DNA of 25,820 nt from Dehalococcoidia bacterium (GTDB lineage Bacteria > Chloroflexota > Dehalococcoidia > SAR202 > UBA11138): contig JAAXHZ010000039.1 of assembly GCA_012270625.1 (NCBI GenBank), positions 1 to 25,820 on the forward strand, written 5' to 3'. Position 1 is the first letter of the stretch. The number at the start of each line of letters is the position of its first letter. The position numbers were made by a program, and so were the translations under genes. The notes under the pieces are model-generated. The model searched no databases. It was not told where the DNA came from and worked only from the letters and a program-made list of their open reading frames with translations. This document shows positions 1 to 7,283 of this stretch, piece by piece.

Positions 1-72
1 GCCCCTCTCAGTCTCAGGCTGACAGAAGTAGGCAAATGTGTACAGACAAGCATAATTACCCGACCAACAGAT

Positions 73-136
73 TCCCTCTCCCTCAGAGAGAGGGCTGGAG
101 CCTGCCCCGTACTTGATACGGGGATGAGGGTGAAAA
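73..136. repeat. dispersed GC-rich palindromic repeat upstream of the peptide-binding gene
   Basis: Two hairpins lie side by side: an imperfect CCCTCTC/GAGAGGG arm pair at 74-93 and a perfect CCCCGTA-(cttga)-TACGGGG hairpin at 105-123, followed by GATGAGGGTGAAA. Read on the minus strand, its TTTCACCCTCA...CAGCCCTCTC...GGAGAGGG core matches the core of the MITE at 9697-9745, but carries about 23 extra bases holding the CCCCGTA hairpin. It ends just before a TATAAT box. It resembles a REP-type dispersed repeat; no coding role is visible. Confidence 0.6.
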
Positions 137-144
137 GTACGAAA

Positions 145-150
145 TATAAT
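145..150 (+). promoter_or_regulatory. -10 box (TATAAT) for the peptide-transport train
   Basis: This is a perfect TATAAT hexamer, but no convincing -35 lies 16-18 bases upstream, where the dispersed repeat sits. Transcription from it would begin near 157. That makes a GTG start at 159 almost leaderless and favours the ATG at 237, which has a strong GAGGAGG Shine-Dalgarno. Confidence 0.4.
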
Positions 151-236
151 TTCAGGAGGTGAGAGTTCCGAACTTTCCCACTCGGCATGTTGTAGGATTT
201 CTGCGGATGTATGGGATTATCACGAGGAGGAACGGG

Positions 237-2111
237 ATGAGTAGCAAACCACGTGCATTGTCGGCGGTTCTTGTACTGCTGGGAATACTTATGTTGGGCC
301 TACTAATGGCATGTAGCGGTGCGGAACCGGCCCCGGAACCGCAGATTATCGAGGTCGAGAAAGAGGTCGTAAGAGAGGTTGAAGTAATCAAAGAGGTGCC
401 GGTAGAGAAGGTCGTCACCGTCGAGGTCGAGAAAGAGGTCGTAAGAGAAAAAGAAGTACCGGTAGAGAAGATCGTCACCAAAGAGATCATCAAAGAAGTA
501 CCGGTAGAGAAGATCGTCACCAAGGAGATCATCAAAGAGGTCGAAGTGCCGGTCCCGGTGACGCCGAAGGAGGTCCCCGCGCTGGCACAGCCAACTCCCG
601 CGCTCCCCGCCGCGCTAATCGCCGAGCAGGACAAGTACGGAGGGAACCTGAAGGTTGTCTCTCAGGCGAGCGTCAAGAGCATGGACCCATCGTTCGCGCC
701 GGCCTACGTGACGACGGTAACATCCCAGCACATCTTCGAACAGCTCTTCGCATGGGACGCCAACTACGTCGCCCAGCCGCAGATGGTCAGTGACTGGAAG
801 CTGACGAACGACGGCAAGACCTACGAGATCACCCTTAGAGACGGGTTGATCTTCCACAACGACAACCCTGTGACCTCCCACGACGCGATAGCTTCCCTGG
901 GTCGCTGGTGGGAAAAGCAGGCGGCTGGCAAGCTCGTGTTCGAGTCCATGACCGAAGATGGGATCCAGGCCGTGGACGACCAGACGTTCACGATGACCTT
1001 CGAGGAGCCGTTTGGAGCGCTCCTCAACGCGGCCAGCATCCCGCACCGCTATCCAGCAACTTTCACCAAGGAAGCTGGAGCGCTGACGGCCTTCGAGGAC
1101 ATAGGCGAAGCCAACATCATCGGCTCAGGTCCGTACAAGCTGAAGCTGTGGGAGCCGGGCAACCGCATCGTACTCGAACGCCACGAGAAGTATTCGCCTC
1201 GCAGCGAGCCAGGAAGCTTCCTGGCCGGAGGAAGCGTCCCATACCTCGACGAGATAACGTGGGTGGAGATACCAAACGAGGAGACGAAGATAGCGGGTCT
1301 GGAGACCGGTGAGTGGGACATTGTCGATGGAGCGGGCCTGGACTTCTACGACCAGCTCAGCATGAATCCCGACATAAGGATCGCCAGCTACCCCGGACAC
1401 CAGTCTACGATTCAGATCCACGTTGGTGTGCCACCGACCGATAACAAGCTGGTCCGGCAGGCGATTCTGGCGGCTATCGATGCCGAGGCGTTCATGAGCT
1501 CACTCGGCCCCAGAGAGCTCTGGTCCCTCTGCGGCTCGGTCTATTACTGCAACACTCCGCTGGAGAGCCAGGGCGGCGCAGACCTGTACAACCAGAACAA
1601 CATCGAGAAGGCCAGAGATCTGCTCAAGCAGGCCGGCGCTGAGGGAGCCACCATCAAGGTGATGAACCCGAACGACTACGGCACGATCACTCCGCTCGGC
1701 CTGGTGCTCAAGCCAATGCTGGAGGATATTGGATTCACGGTCGAGATGCCCGGCATGGACTGGGCGACCCTCATATCCAAGATCCGCGGCGACGACTACA
1801 ACATGTTCACCACCTGGTGGGCGCAGTGGGCAGTCGCGGACCCAATCACTGATGTCGTTGTCGCCAGTACCGCAGGTTACGCAGGAGACTACAGCAACCC
1901 GCGATTCAAGGAGCTTCGGCTTCAATACGCGGCAGCTCAGACTGCGGATGAGCGGCTGAAAATCGTCGATGAGATCCAGGAGATCTACCTCGATGAAGTG
2001 CCCAAGATCTGGCTGGGACAGTTCTCGTCAATCTTCCCGCATCGCACCAACGTCCAGAATCTGGAAGTTCCGGCGATCCCGATGTTCCTGAACGTCTGGA
2101 TGGACAAATAG
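237..2111 (+). CDS. ABC transporter substrate-binding lipoprotein, family 5 (peptide/oligopeptide type)
   Basis: It should capture peptides or similar solutes outside the membrane and deliver them to the permeases encoded next. The 624-residue product has a hydrophobic signal peptide ending in an LLMAC lipobox (Cys26). A 70-residue charged linker of repeated VEKEVV/KEVPVEKIV words follows, then an SBP_bac_5 domain beginning near YGGNLKVVSQ. Such Val/Glu/Lys linkers are common on Chloroflexota binding proteins and probably act as a rigid spacer. I chose ATG 237 because GAGGAGG lies 6 bases upstream and the signal peptide then starts with MSSK; an in-frame GTG at 159 would put 26 extra residues before it. 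The linker DNA holds two tandem 42-bp units (453-494 and 495-536) that differ at one base. The family is certain; the ligand is inferred from the permeases and the downstream peptidase. Confidence 0.93.
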   Translation: MSSKPRALSAVLVLLGILMLGLLMACSGAEPAPEPQIIEVEKEVVREVEVIKEVPVEKVVTVEVEKEVVREKEVPVEKIVTKEIIKEVPVEKIVTKEIIKEVEVPVPVTPKEVPALAQPTPALPAALIAEQDKYGGNLKVVSQASVKSMDPSFAPAYVTTVTSQHIFEQLFAWDANYVAQPQMVSDWKLTNDGKTYEITLRDGLIFHNDNPVTSHDAIASLGRWWEKQAAGKLVFESMTEDGIQAVDDQTFTMTFEEPFGALLNAASIPHRYPATFTKEAGALTAFEDIGEANIIGSGPYKLKLWEPGNRIVLERHEKYSPRSEPGSFLAGGSVPYLDEITWVEIPNEETKIAGLETGEWDIVDGAGLDFYDQLSMNPDIRIASYPGHQSTIQIHVGVPPTDNKLVRQAILAAIDAEAFMSSLGPRELWSLCGSVYYCNTPLESQGGADLYNQNNIEKARDLLKQAGAEGATIKVMNPNDYGTITPLGLVLKPMLEDIGFTVEMPGMDWATLISKIRGDDYNMFTTWWAQWAVADPITDVVVASTAGYAGDYSNPRFKELRLQYAAAQTADERLKIVDEIQEIYLDEVPKIWLGQFSSIFPHRTNVQNLEVPAIPMFLNVWMDK

Positions 2112-2121
2112 CAGCGTAGTT

Positions 2122-2157
2122 CCGCTCACCCCCTCCGGGAATGGAGGGGGTGAGCGG
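2122..2157 (+). terminator. strong 15-bp stem-loop between the binding protein and permease genes
   Basis: A perfect 15-bp stem (2122-2136 with 2143-2157) encloses the loop GGGAAT and is followed by TTCTCT rather than a full U-tract. It lies between the binding-protein stop and the permease ATG. In this position it could be a partial terminator or a 3' mRNA stabiliser that keeps binding-protein transcripts in excess over permease transcripts, as in other periplasmic-transport operons. That function is inferred. Confidence 0.65.
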
Positions 2158-2180
2158 TTCTCTACACTACTGGATAAGTC

Positions 2181-3122
2181 ATGACTGGTTACATCATCAG
2201 GCGTGTCCTGGCCACGATACCCGTGTTGTTGGTGGTCGCGCTGGTCGTATTCGCGCTAATCCGGTTCGCGCCCGGAGACCCAGCCGCCATCATCGCAGGA
2301 CAGGAGGCGACCCAGGAGGAGGTCGAGGGGCTCAGGCGTCAGCTTGGACTTGACCGGCCGCTGCCTATCCAACTTGGCATCTGGTTCAGAGACATCCTCA
2401 GGGGCGACCTTGGACAGTCCATACTGTCCAAGCACGAGGTCTCAGAGCTCATAGTCCAGCGCGTGGTACCGACCCTGTCGCTCGCCATCTTCACTGAGAT
2501 ATTCGCCCTCGTCGTAGCCATACCGATCGGCGTGCTCGCCGCCTGGAAGGCCAATTCCTGGATCGATCGTGCGGTGATGGTGCTCGCGACGCTGGGATTC
2601 TCCATTCCGGTATTCTGGCTGGGCTTCATACTGATCTTCTTCTTCGCGGTCAAGATACCGCTGTTTCCAGCGGCCGGGTACATCGCCCCGTCTGAGGACT
2701 TCGTTTCGTACCTGCACCGTCTGGCGCTGCCGTCTCTGGCGACCGGAGTGATAATCATGGCGCTGATCGCTAGGATGACTAGGGCCACGGTACTGGAGAC
2801 GCTCCGGGAGGACTACGTGCGAACGGCGCGCTCCAAAGGGTTGAGCGAGAACCTCGTGCTCATACGGCACGCTCTGAGAAACGCGGCCCTGCCGATCATT
2901 ACCGTTATCGGTCTGGGTGTAGCCGCGCTGCTCAGCGGGCTGGTCGTGACCGAGAGCGTGTTCGGAATCCCGGGGCTCGGACGGCTGCTGCTCAACGCAA
3001 TCGTCTCAAGAGACTACCCAATAATTCAGGGAACGATCCTGATAATCTCGGTCGTCTATGTGATAGTCAACCTGCTTGTGGACATCTCATACGCCTTCTT
3101 CGATCCGAGGGTGAGGTACTGA
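2181..3122 (+). CDS. ABC transporter permease, DppB/OppB type
   Basis: This is one of the two membrane subunits forming the translocation channel for the peptide-type importer. The 313 residues match the usual DppB length. The N-terminus MTGYIIRRVLATIPVLLVV is typical, with APGDP shortly after it. The cytoplasmic EAA loop that contacts the ATPase is visible as DYVRTARSKGLSENLVLIRHAL, followed by the conserved ESVFGIPGLGRLL. The start is ATG 2181; the Shine-Dalgarno is weak, and the upstream hairpin may influence expression. Its stop overlaps the next start in TGATG, so translation is probably coupled. No ATPase gene follows in this window, so DppD/DppF must be supplied from elsewhere. Confidence 0.93.
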   Translation: MTGYIIRRVLATIPVLLVVALVVFALIRFAPGDPAAIIAGQEATQEEVEGLRRQLGLDRPLPIQLGIWFRDILRGDLGQSILSKHEVSELIVQRVVPTLSLAIFTEIFALVVAIPIGVLAAWKANSWIDRAVMVLATLGFSIPVFWLGFILIFFFAVKIPLFPAAGYIAPSEDFVSYLHRLALPSLATGVIIMALIARMTRATVLETLREDYVRTARSKGLSENLVLIRHALRNAALPIITVIGLGVAALLSGLVVTESVFGIPGLGRLLLNAIVSRDYPIIQGTILIISVVYVIVNLLVDISYAFFDPRVRY

Positions 3123-4024
3123 TGGCGCAGCAGCAAGAACAGGCGACGCCAGAACTCTCGAAGTACTCGGTACTCAACCTGCGCGCCACGACAGTCCGAC
3201 TGTGGGTACTGACCAAGCGCAACCCGACCATGATGGGCGGAATCGCCATCGTACTCATCATGGCGATCCTGTCGGTCCTGGCACCTCTGCTAAACACCAT
3301 CGATCCCAAGGAGATCGATCCCAGAAACAGGTTCCTCTCCCCATCGCTGGACACGTGGTTCGGCTCAGACAACGTGGGACGCGACGTCTATTCAAGAACG
3401 ATCTTTGGCACCAGGGTGTCTCTGATCGTAGGGTTCGCGGTCGCCGTCATAGCTACGTTCTCAGCGGCAATGATCGGAGTCCTCTCAGGCTACTATCGCA
3501 AGCTCGACGCAGTGATCATGCGGTTCATGGACGGTTTGATGTCCATTCCATCTGTGCTGCTGGCAATGGCCCTGATGGCCCTGTTGGGAGGAAGCGTACA
3601 GAACGTCATAATCGCGCTGTGCGTGGTGGAGACGCCAAGGGCGGTGCGCATCGTCAGATCGTCGGTGCTGAGCCTGAGAGAGCAGATGTTCGTCGATGCC
3701 GCCCGGGCGCTCGGCACGTCACCTTTCAGGATTCTCTATCTCCACATTCTGCCGAATACGCTCGCGCCGCTCATCGTACAGGCAACGTACATCGGCGCGT
3801 CCGCCGTCCTCGTAGAAGCGTATCTGAGCTTCCTCGGCGCCGGTCCTCCGCCCGACGTACCCAGCTGGGGCAACATCATGGCAGAGGGCCGAAACTACAT
3901 CAGGCGAGCCGTCTGGGTCATATTCTTCCCTGGGCTGTTCCTCACGCTGACCGTGCTCGGCATCAATCTTGCCGGAGACGGTCTTAGAGACAACCTAGAC
4001 CCCAGGCTCAGACGCCGGATGTAG
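3122..4024 (+). CDS. ABC transporter permease, DppC/OppC type
   Basis: This is the partner channel subunit of the preceding DppB-like protein. It has 300 residues: a short cytoplasmic N-terminus, an OppC N-terminal segment (NPTMMGGIAIVLIMAILSVLAP), the signature WFGSDNVGRDVYSR, and an EAA loop at FVDAARALGTSPFRILYLHI followed by PNTLAPLIV. The C-terminal GDGLRDNLDPRLRRRM is diagnostic of DppC-type permeases. The ATG overlaps the preceding TGA by one base. The stop is 10 bases before the aminopeptidase start, so the transporter and peptidase are almost certainly co-transcribed. Confidence 0.94.
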   Translation: MAQQQEQATPELSKYSVLNLRATTVRLWVLTKRNPTMMGGIAIVLIMAILSVLAPLLNTIDPKEIDPRNRFLSPSLDTWFGSDNVGRDVYSRTIFGTRVSLIVGFAVAVIATFSAAMIGVLSGYYRKLDAVIMRFMDGLMSIPSVLLAMALMALLGGSVQNVIIALCVVETPRAVRIVRSSVLSLREQMFVDAARALGTSPFRILYLHILPNTLAPLIVQATYIGASAVLVEAYLSFLGAGPPPDVPSWGNIMAEGRNYIRRAVWVIFFPGLFLTLTVLGINLAGDGLRDNLDPRLRRRM

Positions 4025-4034
4025 GTGACTACTC

Positions 4035-5012
4035 ATGGACAGCCCGGGCATAACGTCGGTTCCCGGAATTCGAGTTGGGCATTACACGGACCAGCAGAAC
4101 GCGACGGGCTGCACGGTGGTACTATGCGAGGATGGCGCCGTAGGCGGAGTGGACGTTCGCGGCTCGGCGCCGGGCACGCGCGAGACCGACCTTCTGTCAC
4201 CGACCGCGATGGTGGACAGGGTCCACGCAGTGCTTCTGAGCGGTGGCAGCGCGTTCGGACTCGCCGCGGCGACCGGCGTCGTCGAGTACCTGGAGGAGAA
4301 GGGCACTGGAATCGAGTTCGGCAACGCGACGATACCGATAGTCCCGGCCGCCATTCTGTTCGACCTGGGGCTGATTACCGATAGAGTTCGCCCCGACTCC
4401 AAATCCGGCCGACTCGCGTGCGAGTCGGCGCGCTCCAGCGCGGTCTCCGAAGGCAGCGTAGGCGCGGGCACAGGGGCCACTGTGGCCAAGCTGCTCGGAC
4501 GCGAGAGATGCGTCAAGGGCGGCATCGGCACCGCGAGCGTTCATCTTGGCAACAGGCTGACGGTCGGCGCGATCGTAGCTGTCAACGCCGCTGGCGGAGT
4601 GGTCGATCCGGAGACGTCTCAGATCGTCGCTGGGCCGCTGTCCGACGACAGTGTCAACATGCTCGACTCGATGAAGCTGATAACCGGCCCGAAATACGAG
4701 GAAGCACACACGCGGCCCGGTGAGAACACCACGATTGGCGTGGTCGCGACCAACGCGCACCTGACTAAGTCGCAGGCGAACAAGCTGGCGTCAGTCGCGC
4801 ACGACGGGCTAGCTATGGCTGTCCGTCCCGCGCACCTGATGAGCGATGGTGATACCCTATTCGCGCTGTCAACACGACAGTACGGCGGCCCGATCAGCAT
4901 GAACCGTCTCTGCGCAGCGGCGGTAGTGTGCGTGAGTAGGGCGATAGTGCGAGCCGTGCAGAAAGCAACTGGAACAGGCGGCGTAAAGGCCGTCTCTGAG
5001 TTGATCGGATGA
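4035..5012 (+). CDS. P1-family (S58, DmpA/BapA-like) self-processing aminopeptidase
   Basis: Members are N-terminal-nucleophile hydrolases that cut themselves and then release N-terminal residues. Characterised relatives act on D-amino acid or beta-amino acid (for example beta-alanyl) peptides. The 325 residues show the family hallmarks: ITSVPGIRVGHYTD at the start, LLSGGSAFGLAAATGVVEYLE, VGAGTGATVAKLLG, KGGIGTASV and NTTIGVVATNAHLTK. By family comparison autocleavage should fall between Asn231 and Thr232, leaving Thr232 as the nucleophile; ThnT uses the same Asn-Thr pair, whereas DmpA uses Gly-Ser. AGGTGA lies 6 bases before the ATG. The gene directly follows two peptide permeases and overlaps the DUF2520 gene by ATGA. 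The family is secure; substrate stereochemistry and alpha/beta preference cannot be read from sequence. Confidence 0.92.
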   Translation: MDSPGITSVPGIRVGHYTDQQNATGCTVVLCEDGAVGGVDVRGSAPGTRETDLLSPTAMVDRVHAVLLSGGSAFGLAAATGVVEYLEEKGTGIEFGNATIPIVPAAILFDLGLITDRVRPDSKSGRLACESARSSAVSEGSVGAGTGATVAKLLGRERCVKGGIGTASVHLGNRLTVGAIVAVNAAGGVVDPETSQIVAGPLSDDSVNMLDSMKLITGPKYEEAHTRPGENTTIGVVATNAHLTKSQANKLASVAHDGLAMAVRPAHLMSDGDTLFALSTRQYGGPISMNRLCAAAVVCVSRAIVRAVQKATGTGGVKAVSELIG

Positions 5013-5899
5013 GAGACATAGACACATCCACCCCAATAGGCTTCATCGGCGCTGGTGCGGTCGGAGGCTCTCTGGCGATCGCGCTCCACAACGCGGGCTA
5101 CCCGGTGGTCGCCGTGGCGAGTCGAACACATGCCTCGGCACAGTCCTTCGCGGACCGGATACCAGGCTGCGTGCCATACCGGAGTCTCCAGAAGCTCGTA
5201 GATTCGGCGGGGTTCGTGTTCATCACCACGCCGGACGACGCGATTCAGCGCGTATGCGATTCACTCAGGTTTCGAGAGGGACAGGGCGTGGCCCACTGCT
5301 CAGGAGCGGCAAGTCTCGAACCCCTTGAGGCGGCGGCAGAGCAGGGCGCGATGGTCGGTGCCTTTCACCCGTTGCAAGCGTTCTCGTCAGTAGATGAGGG
5401 TGTGCAGAACATCCCTGGAGTTACTTTCGGCATCGAGGCAGCCCCGCAGATACGCGACTACCTGGAGCAGATGGCGCTCGACATAGGCGGCAACCCGATA
5501 TTCCTGCGACCGGAGGACAAGGTGCTGTATCATCTGTCGGGCGTGCTGATGGGCAACTTGCTCGCTGTGCTGGCGTCGGTTGCCGCATCGGTGTGGCCGA
5601 AGTTCGATCACGCTCGCGACGAGGGAATCCGGGCGCTCACCCCGATGATGGGAGCTGTCGCCAGGAACCTCGACGCCAACGGCGTTCCGCAGGGCGTGGC
5701 TGGCCCCTACCCTCGCGGTGATGTCGGGACGATCCGTAAGCACCTGGAGGCCCTGAAGTCGAGCGCGCCGGAGTACCTGCCCCTATACTGCGAGCTTGCG
5801 CTGGCAGGACTGCCATTCGCGGTGGAGAAGGGATCGCTCAGCGCGGACCTGGCTAGTGAGATCGAACGCATAGTTTTGGAGTACAGACCAGGCACATAG
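5009..5899 (+). CDS. Rossmann-fold/DUF2520 oxidoreductase, candidate ketopantoate reductase
   Basis: The 296-residue product starts with a dinucleotide-binding fold (GFIGAGAVGGSLAIALHNAG, a GxGxxG signature at about residues 10-30). It continues with VAVASRT after strand 2, TTPDDAIQRV and AHCSGAASLEPL. A helical DUF2520 dimerisation domain follows from about residue 160 (LYHLSGVLMGNLLAVL, GVAGPYPRGDVGTIRKHL). This architecture is 6-phosphogluconate-dehydrogenase-like and uses NAD(P). It starts inside the stop of the aminopeptidase gene (ATGA) and ends 44 bases before panB. That placement suggests it supplies the ketopantoate-reductase step in place of PanE, an inference from context and fold. 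It could instead reduce another small 2-oxo acid. Confidence 0.88.
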   Translation: MRDIDTSTPIGFIGAGAVGGSLAIALHNAGYPVVAVASRTHASAQSFADRIPGCVPYRSLQKLVDSAGFVFITTPDDAIQRVCDSLRFREGQGVAHCSGAASLEPLEAAAEQGAMVGAFHPLQAFSSVDEGVQNIPGVTFGIEAAPQIRDYLEQMALDIGGNPIFLRPEDKVLYHLSGVLMGNLLAVLASVAASVWPKFDHARDEGIRALTPMMGAVARNLDANGVPQGVAGPYPRGDVGTIRKHLEALKSSAPEYLPLYCELALAGLPFAVEKGSLSADLASEIERIVLEYRPGT

Positions 5900-5943
5900 G
5901 CAGGACATAATCGACGGACTTCACTCGATTCGAGGAGGTACCA

Positions 5944-6792
5944 ATGCGAGTTACGATCCGAGACCTCAGACGTATGAAGCGGAACGGGGAGAAGATCCCC
6001 ATGATTACCGCGTACGACTACACTTCGGCCCAGCTTGTCGAGCAGGCGGGCATCCCTCTAATCCTCGTCGGCGACAGCCTCGGCCAGGTTGTGTTGGGCT
6101 ACGATTCCACGGTGCCGGTGACCATGGATGATATGGTCCATCATATAAAGACCGTCGTCCGAGGCGCGCAGCGCGCTCACGTGGTCGGAGACCTGCCCTT
6201 TCTGAGCTACCACGCCGATGTCCCCGAAGCGATCCGCAACGCCGGACGGCTTCTCAAGGAGGGTGGAGCGCAGTCGGTGAAGCTCGAAGGCGGACGCGCC
6301 CAGGCCGAGACAGTGAGCCGCATCGTCGAGAGCGGCATCCCGGTCATGGGCCACATTGGGCTAACACCGCAGGCGGTCAACCAGCTCGGCGGCTACCGGG
6401 TCCAGGGCAGGAGTCTCAAGGACGCGGTGCGTCTCATGGAGGACGCGCGTGCGCTGGAGGAGGCGGGAGCATACGCCATAGTGCTGGAGTGCGTTCCAGC
6501 TCAGCTTGCCCGAATGATTACAGAGCGAGTCGGCGTTCCCACCATCGGGATCGGCGCGGGCGCGGGCTGTGACGGCCAGGTGCAGGTATTCCACGACATG
6601 ATGGGACTGTACCAGGAGTTCACTCCGAAGCACGCGCGGCAGTACGCGCAGTTGGGCCAGACAATCGTGGAAGCGACCCTGAGCTATGCCCAAGACGTTG
6701 AAAACGAGCGGTTCCCCGACGACTCCGAGAGCTTCAAGCTGAGCGAAAGCGTGCTCGAAGCGCTGTCCGAATACTCCGCAAAGCCGGTCTGA
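5944..6792 (+). CDS. panB: 3-methyl-2-oxobutanoate hydroxymethyltransferase
   Basis: PanB transfers a hydroxymethyl group from 5,10-methylene-tetrahydrofolate to 2-oxoisovalerate, giving ketopantoate, the first committed step of pantothenate/CoA synthesis in the cytoplasm. The 282-residue TIM barrel is full length. The metal and substrate ligands are visible: VGDSLG (Asp44), VGDLPF (Asp83), KLEGG (Glu115), GHIGLTPQ with His137, and the catalytic glutamate in VLECVP (Glu182). IGIGAGAGCDGQVQV is the conserved C-terminal loop. GAGGAGGT lies just upstream of the ATG. panC and panD are not in the window; the preceding DUF2520 reductase is the likely next step. Confidence 0.97.
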   Translation: MRVTIRDLRRMKRNGEKIPMITAYDYTSAQLVEQAGIPLILVGDSLGQVVLGYDSTVPVTMDDMVHHIKTVVRGAQRAHVVGDLPFLSYHADVPEAIRNAGRLLKEGGAQSVKLEGGRAQAETVSRIVESGIPVMGHIGLTPQAVNQLGGYRVQGRSLKDAVRLMEDARALEEAGAYAIVLECVPAQLARMITERVGVPTIGIGAGAGCDGQVQVFHDMMGLYQEFTPKHARQYAQLGQTIVEATLSYAQDVENERFPDDSESFKLSESVLEALSEYSAKPV

Positions 6793-6796
6793 CCAC

Positions 6797-7276
6797 GTGA
6801 CGTCGCCGGCAGACCTCGATTCCATCATCTCGGAGACGACAGCCGCGATCGCGGCTGATGACAGCAACGCGAACGCATGGTTCAGGAGAGGCAACGCTCA
6901 CTCCAACAGGGGCGAGTACCTTCAGGCCAAGTCCGACATGGAACGAGTCATCGAACTCGATCCGGCCAACGCGATGGCGCACAACAACCTGGGGGTAGCC
7001 AACCTGTGTCTCGGCAGCTTCCAGGATGCCGTGCGCAACACCTCGCGCGCCATCGAGCTCGACCCCGACTATCGCGACGCCTACCACAACCGCGGACTGG
7101 CCCGCTCAGAGGTCGGCGATCTTGAGCAGGCGCTGGCCAACTTTGACCGAGCGATAGAACTCGACGCCGAATACTGGCCCGCGTACCGTCACCGCAGCGT
7201 CGTCCACCACCTGATGGGCAATTCTGACGCCTCGTACCAAGATTTTCTGCGGGCGAGAGAACTGGAGGCTAATTGA
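6797..7276 (+). CDS. tetratricopeptide-repeat protein
   Basis: The 159-residue soluble protein consists almost entirely of four TPR units of 34 residues, starting near NANAWFRRGNAHSNRGEY and repeating as AMAHNNLGVANLCLGSF, DAYHNRGLARSEVGDL and PAYRHRSVVHHLMGNS. Each of the first three ends in an IELD-type helix B. It probably mediates protein contacts; no enzyme domain or signal peptide is present. Translation starts at GTG 6797, four bases after the panB stop, so it is likely translated by coupling, since no independent Shine-Dalgarno is seen. Its stop is 7 bases from the end of the convergent FIST gene. The partner is unknown. Confidence 0.85.
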   Translation: MTSPADLDSIISETTAAIAADDSNANAWFRRGNAHSNRGEYLQAKSDMERVIELDPANAMAHNNLGVANLCLGSFQDAVRNTSRAIELDPDYRDAYHNRGLARSEVGDLEQALANFDRAIELDAEYWPAYRHRSVVHHLMGNSDASYQDFLRARELEAN

Positions 7277-7283
7277 TGAGTCG

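Noticed and set aside
159..236. GTG at 159 as the start of the binding protein
   Set aside because: The extra 26 residues are polar and precede an otherwise perfect lipoprotein signal. ATG 237 has a better Shine-Dalgarno, and a TATAAT box at 145-150 would leave almost no leader for GTG 159.
453..536. Tandem 42-bp units suspected of being a CRISPR-like or satellite array
   Set aside because: They are in frame within the lipoprotein linker, only two units are near identical, and there are no spacers.
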